A program made the translations under genes and the position numbers. The notes beneath the pieces were generated by a model, which saw nothing but the letters and a program-made list of their open reading frames with translations, made no database searches and was not told the origin of the DNA. Positions 9,566-19,014 of a stretch of DNA of 60,361 nt are shown here, piece after piece. The stretch is from positions 1 through 60,361 of the forward strand of contig NZ_SJSB01000019.1 of the NCBI RefSeq assembly GCF_004352835.1, given 5' to 3'. Within the stretch, counting starts at the first letter, position 1, and each line of letters opens with the position of its first letter. The DNA is from Marinomonas flavescens (lineage in GTDB: Bacteria; Pseudomonadota; Gammaproteobacteria; Pseudomonadales; Marinomonadaceae).

Positions 9566-10618
9566 TTAATCTTCTACAGCGTCTTCTGCATCTACTTCTT
9601 TTTTCTCGCCAGGTAATTCTTTTTTAGGCAGCAAGTCCTCACGAACCTTACCTTCAATTTCCTTAGCTATGTCTGGATTATCCGCTAAAAACTGAGCAGC
9701 ATTCGCTTTACCTTGGCCTATTTTATTGCCTGCGTAGGCATACCAAGCACCGGCTTTATCAACAAAACCTTGCTTCACACCCAAATCAATAATCTCACCC
9801 ATACGGTAAATACCCGCACCGTAGTGAATTTGGAATTCTGCTTGTTTGAACGGAGGGGCGATCTTATTTTTAACCACTTTAACTCGCGTTTCGTTACCAA
9901 TCACTTCTTCACCCTGCTTAACCGATCCGATACGACGAATATCCAAGCGAACAGAAGAATAGAATTTCAGTGCGTTACCACCAGTCGTTGTTTCTGGTGA
10001 ACCAAACATCACACCAATTTTCATACGAATTTGGTTAATAAAGATCACTAGGCAATTGGCATTTTTGATTGAGCCCGTTAGTTTACGCATCGCTTGTGAC
10101 AATAAGCGTGCTTGAACACCAACAGAAGAGCTACCCATTTCGCCTTCAATTTCTGACTTAGGAACCAAGGCGGCTACAGAGTCGATAATGATTACGTCAA
10201 CACTGTTTGAACGAACCAACATATCTACGATTTCAAGCGCTTGCTCACCCGTATCTGGCTGAGAGATCAAAAGATCAGCGATGTTCACGCCTAACTTTTC
10301 CGCATAAGAAGGATCAAGAGCATGCTCGGCATCGATAAACGCACAAGTTTTGCCTTGTTTCTGAGCTTCTGCAATGACACTTAGCGTTAATGTTGTTTTA
10401 CCTGAGGACTCTGGACCGTAGATTTCACAAATACGACCATAAGGAAGTCCACCAGCACCTAGCGCAATATCCAGACCTAACGATCCAGTAGAAACCGTAT
10501 CAATATCGAGCTTAGCACCTTCGCCCATCTTCATGATGGCGCCTTTACCAAATTGACGCTCGATTTGAGACAGCGCTGCGTCTAGCGCCTTTTTCTTATT
10601 GTCTGCAATAGATGACAT
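9566..10618 (-). CDS. recA: recombinase RecA
   Basis: DNA strand-exchange ATPase and co-protease that triggers LexA cleavage. The 350 aa show Walker A GPESSGKT (68-75), the [14 protein letters not shown]alker B region, the L1/L2 loops ([30 protein letters not shown]) and an acidic C-terminal tail. It lies downstream of pncC, the common pncC-recA order. A LexA box and a promoter fill the gap. It is convergent with recX, which is unusual. Confidence 0.99.
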   Translation of the reverse strand: MSSIADNKKKALDAALSQIERQFGKGAIMKMGEGAKLDIDTVSTGSLGLDIALGAGGLPYGRICEIYGPESSGKTTLTLSVIAEAQKQGKTCAFIDAEHALDPSYAEKLGVNIADLLISQPDTGEQALEIVDMLVRSNSVDVIIIDSVAALVPKSEIEGEMGSSSVGVQARLLSQAMRKLTGSIKNANCLVIFINQIRMKIGVMFGSPETTTGGNALKFYSSVRLDIRRIGSVKQGEEVIGNETRVKVVKNKIAPPFKQAEFQIHYGAGIYRMGEIIDLGVKQGFVDKAGAWYAYAGNKIGQGKANAAQFLADNPDIAKEIEGKVREDLLPKKELPGEKKEVDAEDAVED

Positions 10619-10653
10619 AGTGGAATCCTTGTGGCTAATTTTCGTTGTGAGTA

Positions 10654-10682
10654 ACTCTAGCGTTTTTTTTTCAGAATCTCAA
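10654..10682 (-). promoter_or_regulatory. recA promoter candidate
   Basis: Minus strand: TTGAGA (10677-10682), 17-bp spacer, TAGAGT (10654-10659), 35 bp upstream of the recA start. The LexA box lies just upstream of this -35 rather than over the -10. A second start inside the LexA box is also possible. Confidence 0.5.
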
Positions 10683-10686
10683 GAAA

Positions 10687-10706
10687 TACTGTATATAAAA
10701 ACAGTA
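10687..10706. promoter_or_regulatory. LexA (SOS) box upstream of recA
   Basis: TACTGTATATAAAAACAGTA matches the gammaproteobacterial consensus CTGT-N8-ACAG with the flanking TA on both sides. It begins directly after the pncC stop codon and is 69 bp from the recA start. Confidence 0.93.
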
Positions 10707-11207
10707 TTATTTTTTACGCTGCAAAATCCTTTCTGCCACTCCATCTAAGGCTGCAATCACAGTGGCCTCTCGAATACTTTGGCGGTCACCAGAAAATTGA
10801 AAACGCACCGCTTCAGCTTCCTGATCTTTTATTTTCCAACCAATATACACACAGCCAACAGGCTTTTCTTCAGAGCCTCCCGACGGCCCAGCCACACCAC
10901 TGACGGCAACAGCGACATCTCCCCCTAATAACAACGCGCCCGTACACATTTCCTTTACCGTCATGGCCGATACCGCGCCTTCGCTTTCTAAGGTGCTGCG
11001 CTGTACAGACAACGCGTTTTCTTTCGCTGCATTAGCGTAGCTGATCACGCCTCCAAAAAACCAAGCCGAGCTGCCTGCCAGCTCCGTACATACAGCACCA
11101 ATCAATCCACCAGTACAGGATTCTGCTGTTACCAGCTGCCAATCACAGCGTTGTAACGCATCACTAGCGTGCCGTGCCGCCTGCGTCATTTCTTGTATTC
11201 GACTCAT
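10707..11207 (-). CDS. pncC: nicotinamide-nucleotide amidase (CinA C-terminal type)
   Basis: Deamidates NMN to nicotinate mononucleotide in pyridine nucleotide recycling. The 166-aa stand-alone CinA C-terminal domain has the conserved [12 protein letters not shown] (near 25-36), the GGVISYAN segment, [12 protein letters not shown] and the final [13 protein letters not shown]. It is upstream of recA as in Pseudomonas and E. coli (ygaD/pncC-recA) and divergent from mutS. The ATG lies about 80 bp from the mutS start, so the two promoters share a short region. Confidence 0.93.
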   Translation of the reverse strand: MSRIQEMTQAARHASDALQRCDWQLVTAESCTGGLIGAVCTELAGSSAWFFGGVISYANAAKENALSVQRSTLESEGAVSAMTVKEMCTGALLLGGDVAVAVSGVAGPSGGSEEKPVGCVYIGWKIKDQEAEAVRFQFSGDRQSIREATVIAALDGVAERILQRKK

Positions 11208-11220
11208 GTTATTTCACACC

Positions 11221-11249
11221 TTAAATCCTGATTCAATTTCCCGTAGAAT
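11221..11249 (+). promoter_or_regulatory. mutS promoter candidate
   Basis: TTAAAT (11221-11226), 17-bp spacer, TAGAAT (11244-11249), 37 bp before the chosen mutS start. It is a weak -35 with an acceptable -10. Confidence 0.4.
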
Positions 11250-11286
11250 AGCGCTCTTATTTTTAGATCACAATCGAGCAAACCGC

Positions 11287-13905
11287 ATGAGTAAAACGTC
11301 ACCAGACAATCACACGCCCATGATGCGCCAATACTTTAGTTTAAAGTCTCAGCACCCTAAGCAATTACTATTTTATCGGATGGGTGATTTTTATGAGCTA
11401 TTCTATGACGATGCAAAGCGCGCATCGCAATTGCTCGATATCACCTTAACAGCACGCGGATCCTCTGCTGGTCAACCCATTCCAATGGCGGGCATTCCAT
11501 TCCATGCAGCAGAGAACTACATCGCTCGTTTGGTTCGACTTGGTGAGTCTGTGGTGGTCGTGGAACAAATTGGCGACCCTGCCACGAGCAAAGGTCCTGT
11601 TGAGCGCCAAGTGGCACGTATTGTGACCCCCGGCACTATCAGTGACGAAGCCTATTTAGAAGAAAAACGCGAAAACCTTTTACTATCCATCGCCCATCAA
11701 AACAGAAAAGGCCTAGATGTTTTTGGCTTCTCTTATCTCGACATGGCCAGTGGACGCTTTTGCGTCTTTGAAGTGGATGGATATGATGCCCTCGCTAGCG
11801 AGCTACAACGCCTAACACCGAGAGAAATCCTCATTTCTGAAGACTTTCCCGCGCGCAAAATCATCAATCTAGAAAAAGGTGTATCCGAGCTTGGTCCTTG
11901 GCATTTTGACTATGAATCCAGCTACCGCCAACTGATCCAACAATTCAATACCAAAGACCTATCGGGATTTGGCTGTGAGGCACTAACGGCAGCAGTGGCG
12001 TCAGCTGGTGCACTATTGCAATACGCGAAGGACACACAGCGCTCTGCGTTACCACACATTCAATCGATCACGGTCGAGCACAAAGACGATTCCGTACTGA
12101 TTGACGGCGCCACTCGACGCAATTTGGAAATCGACGTTAATCTTGGTGGCGGCACAAGCAACACACTGATCAGTGTATTGGATGAATGCGCCACTCCTAT
12201 GGGCAGTCGTTTGCTAAAACGCTGGTTACACACGCCAATAAGAGACCTTGATGAGATTCAAGCTCGCCAGCAGGCTGTTGGCGAATTGAAAAACCAACAT
12301 TTATACAGCACATTAGAAAGTCCTCTTAAAAAAATTGGTGACCTTGAACGTATTCTGTCGCGCGTAGCCCTTCGATCCGCCCGTCCGCGTGATTTACTCA
12401 GGTTGAGGTTGGCTTTAGAAGCCGTGCCAGAAATTAATCAGCTTCTTGCCCCTGCGCAAGCTGAGCGACTAGCGCAGTTAAACGCTCGTATTATTGCTCA
12501 ACCCGACATGACCAACACACTCATCCGCGCTCTGGTGGAAAACCCACCTTCAGTGGTACGTGATGGTGGCGTTTTTGCTAAAGGTTATGACGAAGAATTA
12601 GACGAACTACTGTCTCTTTCTACCAACGCCACCGACTATTTAGCTGAAATGGAACGCAGCGAAAAAGAACGCACCGGAATCAGCTCTCTCAAAGTGGGCT
12701 TCAATCGGGTTCATGGCTACTACATTGAAATTAGTCGTTTACATTCAGACCAAGCGCCTGTGGAATACATTCGTCGCCAAACACTAAAAAATGCAGAACG
12801 CTTCATTACGCCTGAACTAAAAACCTTCGAAGACAAAGCATTAAGTGCCAAATCCAAATCCCTTGCGCGTGAAAAAGAACTATACGAAGACCTGCTCGAC
12901 CAGCTAAATGGATCACTTACTGAATTACAAACGACAAGCCAAGCATTGGCTCAATTAGATGTCCTAAACACCTTTAGTGAACGCGCAGACACCTTGAACC
13001 TAGCTTGCCCAGAACTGCACAACCGTGGAGGCATTCAGATCCAAGGTGGTCGTCATCCTGTGGTTGAAGCGGTTATTTCAGATCCTTTTGTTCCAAATGA
13101 TTTGGACATGCATGAAAAGCGCTCTCTGTTGATGATCACAGGTCCTAACATGGGCGGTAAATCGACCTATATGCGACAAATTGCCTTGATTGCTCTTTTA
13201 GCACACACAGGATCTTTTGTTCCCGCTGAAAGCGCTTCGATCTCTGTGGTTGATCGTATTTTCACCCGTATGGGCTCTTCAGATGACTTGGCAGGTGGCC
13301 GCTCTACCTTTATGGTAGAAATGACAGAAACTGCCAACATCCTCAACAATGCCAGCAAACAGAGCTTGGTATTAATGGATGAAGTAGGTCGCGGCACCAG
13401 TACCTTCGACGGTTTATCGCTAGCATGGGCGGCCGTTGACTATCTTGCTAATCACTTAAAGTGCTACGTACTATTTGCCACACATTACTTCGAATTAACG
13501 ACACTAGCAGAACAACTCGACAATGCCGCTAACGTTCACTTAACAGCAACCGAGTATGAAGATGAAATCGTTTTTCTTCATAAGGTTCATCCAGGGCCAG
13601 CAAGTCAATCGTATGGCTTACAAGTTGCGCAGCTCGCAGGTGTTCCAAGAAACGTCATCAGCCATGCAAAACAAAAGCTCATTCAACTAGAAGTCACCAC
13701 GGGCGTAGATACCGAGACGACTCCTGAGATAACGCCACAGGTAAAAGTAAAAGAAACTAAGGCCGCTTATTCACCACTGCAACCGGATCTATTTGCCCAA
13801 GCTGATCAAAACGCATTGAAAGAAGCGCTAAGTGAATTAGACCTAGATAACATGACACCGCAACAAGCCATTAACGAATTGTATCGGTTGAAATCTGAAT
13901 TTTGA
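11287..13905 (+). CDS. mutS: DNA mismatch repair protein MutS
   Basis: Recognises base mismatches and recruits MutL. It is 872 aa from the ATG at 11287. That start ([17 protein letters not shown]) fits the family, while an upstream in-frame start at 11206 would add 27 unsupported residues over the promoter. The mismatch-wedge motif FYELF is near residue 37. The core and clamp domains follow. The ATPase has Walker [10 protein letters not shown] (619-627), [15 protein letters not shown] and the THYFELT segment. The C-terminal tail ends in [12 protein letters not shown]. It is followed by fdxA as in Pseudomonas. Confidence 0.98.
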   Translation: MSKTSPDNHTPMMRQYFSLKSQHPKQLLFYRMGDFYELFYDDAKRASQLLDITLTARGSSAGQPIPMAGIPFHAAENYIARLVRLGESVVVVEQIGDPATSKGPVERQVARIVTPGTISDEAYLEEKRENLLLSIAHQNRKGLDVFGFSYLDMASGRFCVFEVDGYDALASELQRLTPREILISEDFPARKIINLEKGVSELGPWHFDYESSYRQLIQQFNTKDLSGFGCEALTAAVASAGALLQYAKDTQRSALPHIQSITVEHKDDSVLIDGATRRNLEIDVNLGGGTSNTLISVLDECATPMGSRLLKRWLHTPIRDLDEIQARQQAVGELKNQHLYSTLESPLKKIGDLERILSRVALRSARPRDLLRLRLALEAVPEINQLLAPAQAERLAQLNARIIAQPDMTNTLIRALVENPPSVVRDGGVFAKGYDEELDELLSLSTNATDYLAEMERSEKERTGISSLKVGFNRVHGYYIEISRLHSDQAPVEYIRRQTLKNAERFITPELKTFEDKALSAKSKSLAREKELYEDLLDQLNGSLTELQTTSQALAQLDVLNTFSERADTLNLACPELHNRGGIQIQGGRHPVVEAVISDPFVPNDLDMHEKRSLLMITGPNMGGKSTYMRQIALIALLAHTGSFVPAESASISVVDRIFTRMGSSDDLAGGRSTFMVEMTETANILNNASKQSLVLMDEVGRGTSTFDGLSLAWAAVDYLANHLKCYVLFATHYFELTTLAEQLDNAANVHLTATEYEDEIVFLHKVHPGPASQSYGLQVAQLAGVPRNVISHAKQKLIQLEVTTGVDTETTPEITPQVKVKETKAAYSPLQPDLFAQADQNALKEALSELDLDNMTPQQAINELYRLKSEF

Positions 13906-14029
13906 GAAAAGTTTGAATAAGCTAAGATCAGATAAATGTAGAGGATAAGCGATTGCTGCTTGATGCAACACCGCCTATGCCTCTAAAATAGCGCATAATT
14001 ATACTTAATAGCTTGTAAGGAGAAGTCGA

Positions 14030-14353
14030 ATGGCTTTCATCGTTACCGATAACTGCATTCGCTGTAAATACACTGACTGCGTTGAAGTCTGCCCTGTAGA
14101 CTGTTTTTACGAAGGCCCTAATTTTTTGGTCATCAATCCCGATGAGTGTATTGATTGCGCTCTCTGCGAACCTGAATGTCCAGCAAATGCCATTTTTTCT
14201 GAAGATGAGCTTCCTGAAGATCAAGAAGTTTTTGTTGAGTTGAATCAGGATCTTGCTTTGATTTGGCCAAACATTGCAGAAAAGAAAGAAGCAATGCCTG
14301 ATGCAGCAACCTGGGATGGCGTTGAAGACAAACTTGAATACTTAGAACGTTAA
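14030..14353 (+). CDS. fdxA: 7Fe ferredoxin FdxA
   Basis: Small electron carrier with one [3Fe-4S] and one [4Fe-4S] cluster, 107 aa. Cysteine motifs are [17 protein letters not shown] near the start and [12 protein letters not shown] near 43-54. The C-terminal part ([11 protein letters not shown]...LEYLER) is typical of the Azotobacter-type FdxA. A strong AAGGAG ribosome site precedes the ATG. The mutS-fdxA order and the small RNA just downstream on the opposite strand mirror the mutS-fdxA-rsmZ order of Pseudomonas. The redox partner is unknown. Confidence 0.97.
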   Translation: MAFIVTDNCIRCKYTDCVEVCPVDCFYEGPNFLVINPDECIDCALCEPECPANAIFSEDELPEDQEVFVELNQDLALIWPNIAEKKEAMPDAATWDGVEDKLEYLER

Positions 14354-14378
14354 TAATTCATTTTATTATTAACCATAT

Positions 14379-14407
14379 AAAAGCGGCATTTATGTCGCTT
14401 TTTTTAT
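14379..14407 (+). terminator. intrinsic terminator of fdxA
   Basis: AAAGCGGCAT and ATGTCGCTTT pair (one G-U) around a very short loop, followed by a T-run. It lies 26 bp after the fdxA stop. Confidence 0.85.
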
Positions 14408-14443
14408 TTCAAAAACACAGAGAAATACGGTAAAAACTCAAGC

Positions 14444-14470
14444 ACAAAAAAAGGGCGGCCTAAGCCACCC
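14444..14470 (-). terminator. intrinsic terminator of the Rsm/CsrB-like RNA
   Basis: On the minus strand GGGTGGC-TTAG-GCCGCCC is followed by T7. The U-G pair in the stem is only possible on the minus strand, since on the plus strand it would be a C-A mismatch. The signal is therefore directional. No protein gene on this strand ends nearby, which itself points to an RNA gene. Confidence 0.88.
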
Positions 14471-14699
14471 ATTATCGCTTTACATCCTGTTAAACGACTC
14501 ATCCATTGAGTTAACATCCATACTCACTTCATCCTGAAGCGACCAACTATTCCATGTTAATTTAACACATTCCATTGGGCTATTATCAAATCCGTTTAAC
14601 CCATTAATAGTTAAGAACATCCTAGCTCTTGCCATTTATTCACTTAGCGTCCTACTAAGTGTACTTCCTGTGTCATTCTTCCTTGAATTCCCTTTGGAT
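14446..14699 (-). ncRNA. rsmZ: CsrA-sequestering small RNA, RsmZ/CsrB family (large, about 250 nt)
   Basis: The minus strand carries 12 GGA triplets in about 254 nt, many in the CsrA-type contexts CAGGAT, AAGGA and ATGGA. Several lie exactly in hairpin loops: ATTC-AAGGAA-GAAT (14675-14688), ACTTAG-TAGGACG-CTAAGT (14642-14660), CTTC-AGGAT-GAAG (14527-14539) and CTCA-ATGGA-TGAG (14498-14510). The RNA ends at a strong terminator. A promoter candidate is TTGTTA (14728-14733), 16 bp, TAAATT (14706-14711), placing the start near 14699. A GacA box is upstream. In Pseudomonas rsmZ lies next to fdxA, the same neighbourhood as here. The known role is to bind several CsrA dimers and relieve repression. 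The 5' end is inferred. P. aeruginosa RsmZ is much shorter, nearer 120 nt. Confidence 0.85.
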
Positions 14700-14848
14700 G
14701 CATTCAATTTACCATTAAATAAGGAAATAACAAGTAAGAGGAAAAACAGAGAGGCATGTGTTTTATCTTTAAATATCATAAAGATAGCGTTGTATTTGTG
14801 TTTTTTAGGGCCTTTTACTACATAACAAAAGGAAAATCCCTACAGTAT

Positions 14849-14866
14849 TGTCAGATTTGGCTTACA
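14849..14866 (-). promoter_or_regulatory. GacA (UvrY/VarA-type) activation site upstream of the small RNA
   Basis: Minus strand TGTAAGCCAAATCTGACA matches the Pseudomonas GacA box TGTAAG-N6-CTTACA at 11 of 12 fixed positions. Its centre is about 158 bp upstream of the inferred RNA start, near the distance known for rsmY and rsmZ. It lies just after the stop codon of the EAL-HDOD gene. Confidence 0.75.
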
Positions 14867-14872
14867 AAAAAA

Positions 14873-16093
14873 TTAAATATAAGTAACAAAATCATCAGCC
14901 CATTTAATCGCACCAAGATAGGTTTGAGAAAGATCATTCTGATCCTCATTATCTATGGCCTTTTGCTCAGATCCATAATGCTCAACAAGATCTAAGGTTT
15001 TTCCTACACGACCAGAGCGATGGACAATAGCATTGATAAATTCATTAGGGAGTGGTAATTCACTTAATACCTCATCCAATTGAGCACCAACACACACCCC
15101 CATCATAGACAACATACCCGCCAAAAAATATTTATCCGCGTTGTCATAACCGCGATGCTTTGCCAGCAACTCAGCATGCTTAGCGCGGATCATAATGCTT
15201 TGCAAAAGCACATGACGATCGCCAGTCATTTCTGACATTAATAAAAGATTAATCAGCGCTTTAAGCTTTTCTGTGCCGATCAAAGTAATGGCAAGACGAA
15301 CAGTATCAATAGAAGCAACCAACCCTGTTATAGGGGAATTTAGAAAACGCAGTAATTTATGAACCAAGCCGGCATCTTGACTCACAAGTCGCTCTAGCTC
15401 ATCCACACTTTGGTTTGAGGTTTGTAGTAAAGCCGCCATAAGCTGAAGCAAGGTCATGCTATTTACTTTTGATGATTTGCTTGAGATTATTTCAGGCTTT
15501 TCAAAAAAATACCCTTGGAAGCATTCCACCCCTAATAGACGACAAAACTGATATTCTTCCCATGTTTCCACTTTCTCAGCGACAATCTTTATATCAAAAC
15601 CTCGCAAGGCTTCTACTTGCTGATAAAAACCATCTTGGCCTAACGCCAACATATCTAATTTTATGTAATCCGCTAACTCAATAAATGGGACTGACTTGAT
15701 ATCAAATACAAAGTCGTCCAAGGCAAGGGTATAACCCGCTTTTTTCCAGCGACGTAACGCCGCCAACAGGATAGGGTCAAAACCTGAGTCTTCTAATACC
15801 TCAATCACAACCGTTTTTGGATCAAGCGGCACACCACTAGGGTTGAGCAAATAAGCTCTAGAGAAATTAATGAAGGCTTTCTTAGTTCCGACTAAATTCG
15901 ACAGTCCCAATTCAAACAAACTAGCAGCAATCACTTGTGCCGTTGCACCTACAGCATCAGGGAACTCTGCATCTAATGCATCGTTCGATTTACGGTAAAG
16001 TAACTCGTATCCCATTGGCGCAAGGGTCGTATCAACAATGGGTTGCCTAGCCAACACCACCGTACTGTGAATCTGATCTAAAGGGCTGTCCAT
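14873..16093 (-). CDS. EAL-HDOD (YuxH-like) signalling protein
   Basis: 406 aa. The N-terminal EAL-like domain (about 12-205) keeps YELLYR, INFSRAYLL and LALDDFVFD, but the usual DDFG-T-G loop is altered and AEGVE reads AEKVE. Cyclic-di-GMP cleavage is therefore doubtful and a binding role is more likely. The C-terminal HDOD domain (about 210-380) has LLQLMAALLQTS, the paired-helix LVHKLLRFLNSP and HAELLAKHRGY. It lacks an intact HD-GYP site. Proteins of this layout (CdgJ in Vibrio, YuxH in Bacillus) affect motility. It is transcribed toward the Rsm-like RNA, whose GacA box begins right after this stop. Confidence 0.9.
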   Translation of the reverse strand: MDSPLDQIHSTVVLARQPIVDTTLAPMGYELLYRKSNDALDAEFPDAVGATAQVIAASLFELGLSNLVGTKKAFINFSRAYLLNPSGVPLDPKTVVIEVLEDSGFDPILLAALRRWKKAGYTLALDDFVFDIKSVPFIELADYIKLDMLALGQDGFYQQVEALRGFDIKIVAEKVETWEEYQFCRLLGVECFQGYFFEKPEIISSKSSKVNSMTLLQLMAALLQTSNQSVDELERLVSQDAGLVHKLLRFLNSPITGLVASIDTVRLAITLIGTEKLKALINLLLMSEMTGDRHVLLQSIMIRAKHAELLAKHRGYDNADKYFLAGMLSMMGVCVGAQLDEVLSELPLPNEFINAIVHRSGRVGKTLDLVEHYGSEQKAIDNEDQNDLSQTYLGAIKWADDFVTYI

Positions 16094-16136
16094 GTCTTTT
16101 ACTTCTCTCCTTTCAATAAATAACTTTCTTAATCTG

Positions 16137-16204
16137 TGCCCAGTTCACTGAAAATTGCCATTGGGCATAGACGATAAACTTGTTAACATGAGCGTCTATA
16201 TAAT
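16137..16204 (+). promoter_or_regulatory. ilvD promoter region with an inverted repeat
   Basis: A perfect TATAAT (16199-16204) lies 24 bp before the ilvD start, without a good -35 at 16-18 bp. Upstream is TGCCCA-N19-TGGGCA (16137-16167), a possible operator between the divergent EAL-HDOD and ilvD genes. The regulator is unknown. Confidence 0.4.
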
Positions 16205-16228
16205 GCAAAAAATTCTGTGGGGACAACA

Positions 16229-18073
16229 ATGCCAGCATATCGCTCAAAAACAACTACTTCAGGTCGTAATATGGCCGGCGCGCGTGCTTTATGGCGCGCA
16301 ACTGGTATGAAAGACGATGACTTTCATAAACCAATTATTGCCGTCGCAAACTCTTTTACTCAGTTTGTGCCAGGTCACGTACATCTTAAAGACCTTGGTC
16401 AGCTCGTTTGTCGAGAAATCGAAGAAGCTGGCGGCGTAGCCAAAGAATTCAACACCATCGCCGTCGATGATGGCATTGCAATGGGCCACGACGGTATGCT
16501 TTACAGTTTACCTTCTCGCGACTTAATTGCCGACTCAGTTGAATACATGGTTAATGCTCACTGTGCCGATGCGTTAGTTTGTATCTCCAACTGTGACAAA
16601 ATCACCCCTGGAATGCTAATGGCTGCAATGCGCCTAAACATCCCAGTAATTTTTGTCTCCGGTGGTCCAATGGAAGCCGGTAAAACCAAATTATCAGAAA
16701 ACAAACTGGATTTGGTTGATGCCATGGTAATTGCAGCAGACCCTACCGCTTCAGACGAAAAAGTCGAAGAATACGAGCGTTCTGCCTGCCCAACCTGTGG
16801 TTCTTGTTCTGGCATGTTTACCGCCAACTCAATGAACTGTTTAACCGAAGCCCTTGGCTTAAGCTTACCAGGTAACGGCACAACACTTGCTACTCACTCT
16901 GACCGTCACCGCCTATTCCTAGAAGCAGGCCGTCGCATTGTTGATATCACCAAACGCTTCTACGACAACGATGAGCCACAATGGGCGCCTCGTGCTATTG
17001 CGACTTTTGAAGCCTTTGAAAACGCCATGACACTCGACATTGCCATGGGCGGATCTACCAATACGATTCTTCACTTATTGGCGCTTGCCCGTGAAGCGGA
17101 AGTCGATTTTACCATGGAAGACATCGACCGCTTGTCGCGTCGTGTTCCTCAGCTATGTAAAGTGGCACCAAACTCTCCTAAATACCACGTAGAAGACGTG
17201 CATCGTGCCGGCGGCATTTTTGCCTTGTTAGGCGAGCTTGATCGCGCAGGGCTGTTGCATAACCAATGTCACACGGTTCATTCTGACACTCTACTTGAAG
17301 CATTAAAAACGTGGGATATCATGCGCTCTCCAACGCCTGAAGTCATCGAGTTTTACAAAGCAGGTCCTGCAGGCATACCAACACAAACAGCTTTTAGCCA
17401 GTCTACTCGTTGGCCATCACTTGATGGCGATCGCGCTGAAGGCTGTATCCGCTCTATTGAACACGCTTTTTCACTGGAAGGCGGTTTGGCCGTGCTTTAC
17501 GGTAACATCGCGCTAGATGGTTGCGTAGTGAAAAGTGCCGGTGTTGATGAGTCATGCCTTGTATTTGAAGGTCCTGCCCACATCACCGAATCTCAAGATG
17601 AAGCGGTTAAAAACATCCTTGATGACAAAGTAAAATCAGGCGAAGTGGTTATCGTACGCTATGAAGGACCAAAAGGCGGCCCAGGTATGCAAGAAATGCT
17701 CTACCCAACGTCTTACATTAAATCAAAAGGCTTAGGCAAAGCTTGTGCGCTATTAACCGATGGTCGCTTCTCTGGCGGTACGTCTGGTTTGTCTATCGGA
17801 CATGTTTCACCAGAAGCCGCTGCCGGTGGCGCTATTGGTTTGGTAGAGAGCGGCGACATTATTCGTATCGACATTCCAAACCGCACGATCAACGTTCTTC
17901 TTAGCGATGAAGAACTGCAAACACGTCGTGATACAATGAATGCTAAAGGTGCTGATGCTTGGAAGCCTGTTGAAGAGCGTCCTCGTAAAGTCTCCACATC
18001 ATTAAAAGTGTATGCTCATTTTGCGACCAGTGCCGATAAAGGCGCAGTGCGTGATCTTGATCTGCTTAAATAA
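16229..18073 (+). CDS. ilvD: dihydroxy-acid dehydratase
   Basis: Fe-S enzyme of branched-chain amino acid and pantothenate synthesis. It dehydrates 2,3-dihydroxy-isovalerate and 2,3-dihydroxy-3-methylvalerate to the keto acids. It is 614 aa from ATG 16229, with GTGGGGA as the ribosome site; a GTG four codons earlier would be inside that site. The cluster cysteines are in [12 protein letters not shown] and [12 protein letters not shown]. The C-terminal [12 protein letters not shown] contains the serine base of the family. The length equals E. coli IlvD within two residues. It is monocistronic with its own terminator. Confidence 0.97.
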   Translation: MPAYRSKTTTSGRNMAGARALWRATGMKDDDFHKPIIAVANSFTQFVPGHVHLKDLGQLVCREIEEAGGVAKEFNTIAVDDGIAMGHDGMLYSLPSRDLIADSVEYMVNAHCADALVCISNCDKITPGMLMAAMRLNIPVIFVSGGPMEAGKTKLSENKLDLVDAMVIAADPTASDEKVEEYERSACPTCGSCSGMFTANSMNCLTEALGLSLPGNGTTLATHSDRHRLFLEAGRRIVDITKRFYDNDEPQWAPRAIATFEAFENAMTLDIAMGGSTNTILHLLALAREAEVDFTMEDIDRLSRRVPQLCKVAPNSPKYHVEDVHRAGGIFALLGELDRAGLLHNQCHTVHSDTLLEALKTWDIMRSPTPEVIEFYKAGPAGIPTQTAFSQSTRWPSLDGDRAEGCIRSIEHAFSLEGGLAVLYGNIALDGCVVKSAGVDESCLVFEGPAHITESQDEAVKNILDDKVKSGEVVIVRYEGPKGGPGMQEMLYPTSYIKSKGLGKACALLTDGRFSGGTSGLSIGHVSPEAAAGGAIGLVESGDIIRIDIPNRTINVLLSDEELQTRRDTMNAKGADAWKPVEERPRKVSTSLKVYAHFATSADKGAVRDLDLLK

Positions 18074-18088
18074 TCAATAAAAGAACCC

Positions 18089-18130
18089 AAAAGGCCGCAT
18101 AGCGTCATTTAGGCGCCGCGGCCTTTTTTC
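18089..18130 (+). terminator. intrinsic terminator of ilvD
   Basis: AAAAGGCCGC (18089-18098) and GCGGCCTTTT (18118-18127) are perfectly complementary and continue into T6. The 19-nt loop is GC-rich. The rlmJ ribosome site follows within 15 bp, so some read-through may supply rlmJ. Confidence 0.85.
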
Positions 18131-18149
18131 ATTGGATACAGGAAACGAC

Positions 18150-18992
18150 ATGCTTAGCTATCGCCATATTTATCACGCTGGCAATCACGCGGATATTTTA
18201 AAACACATTACCGTCAGTGAGATCTGCAAACATCTAATTAAAAAGGATGCGCCTTTTTTCTATCTAGATACGCACGCAGGCATTGGTCAATATCCTCTGG
18301 ATTCAGCCCAAGCACAAAAGAACAAAGAATTCCAAAGCGGCATTGCTCGCTTACTCGAAGAAGACGACTTGCCTGAAGCAATCGAATCACTACTCGACAT
18401 CGTTCGAGAGATGAACCCAGATAACAAGTTGGCCTTTTATCCTGGCAGCCCAAAAATTGTCGACTATTACGTTCGCCAGAAAGACAAACTTCACCTTTGT
18501 GAATTGCACCCAAACGACTACCCTATTCTAGCCGCCTTATTTCCGAATAAGCGCAAAGCCAACGTGGTCAAAGACAATGGCTTTGACACGGTAAAATCCA
18601 TGCTACCACCACCTCAAAAGCGCGGTTTTGTCCTTATGGACCCGCCCTATGAAGTGAAAAAAGATTATCAATATGTTGTGCAGGCATTACAGGATGGGTA
18701 CAAGCGCTTCCCTCAAGGCACTTATGCCATCTGGTATCCTGTACTAGGCCGACAACAGGCTAATGAGTTACTAAGAGCCGTACAAGCAACAAAAATTCGC
18801 AATATCTTGTTACTAGAAATGAACATCAGAGACACTGAAAAAGAACGCGGCATGGCCGGCAGCGGTATGATTATTGTCAACCCTCCGTGGACCTTGGAAA
18901 AAGAAGCCAATGAGTTCCTTCCCGTTTTGACTGAGCTGTTAGCGGAAGATGACCAATCCAGCTATCAAGTAAACTGGATTACCCCAGAATAA
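18150..18992 (+). CDS. rlmJ: 23S rRNA (adenine2030-N6)-methyltransferase
   Basis: SAM-dependent methyltransferase making m6A2030 in 23S rRNA. From ATG 18150 the protein is 280 aa, the same length as E. coli RlmJ, and starts MLSYRHIYHAGNHADILKH like it. An AGGAAAC ribosome site precedes the ATG, and an upstream TTG is not needed. It has the FFYLDTHAGIGQY SAM-binding region (near 35-47) and the catalytic DPPYE (near 163), followed by KERGMAGSGMIIVNPPW. The next gene starts 22 bp later and is probably co-transcribed. Confidence 0.96.
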   Translation: MLSYRHIYHAGNHADILKHITVSEICKHLIKKDAPFFYLDTHAGIGQYPLDSAQAQKNKEFQSGIARLLEEDDLPEAIESLLDIVREMNPDNKLAFYPGSPKIVDYYVRQKDKLHLCELHPNDYPILAALFPNKRKANVVKDNGFDTVKSMLPPPQKRGFVLMDPPYEVKKDYQYVVQALQDGYKRFPQGTYAIWYPVLGRQQANELLRAVQATKIRNILLLEMNIRDTEKERGMAGSGMIIVNPPWTLEKEANEFLPVLTELLAEDDQSSYQVNWITPE

Positions 18993-19014
18993 ATTGTTTA
19001 AAAGGAACGACGCA

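Noticed and set aside
14480..14635. 51-codon open frame (minus strand) beginning MARARMFLTINGLNG
   Set aside because: It lies inside the GGA-rich RNA, has a poor ribosome site with a stop codon directly before the ATG, and its recurrent GGATG and TGGA codons reflect the CsrA-binding motifs. A faint likeness of its start to Hcp proteins is too weak to use.
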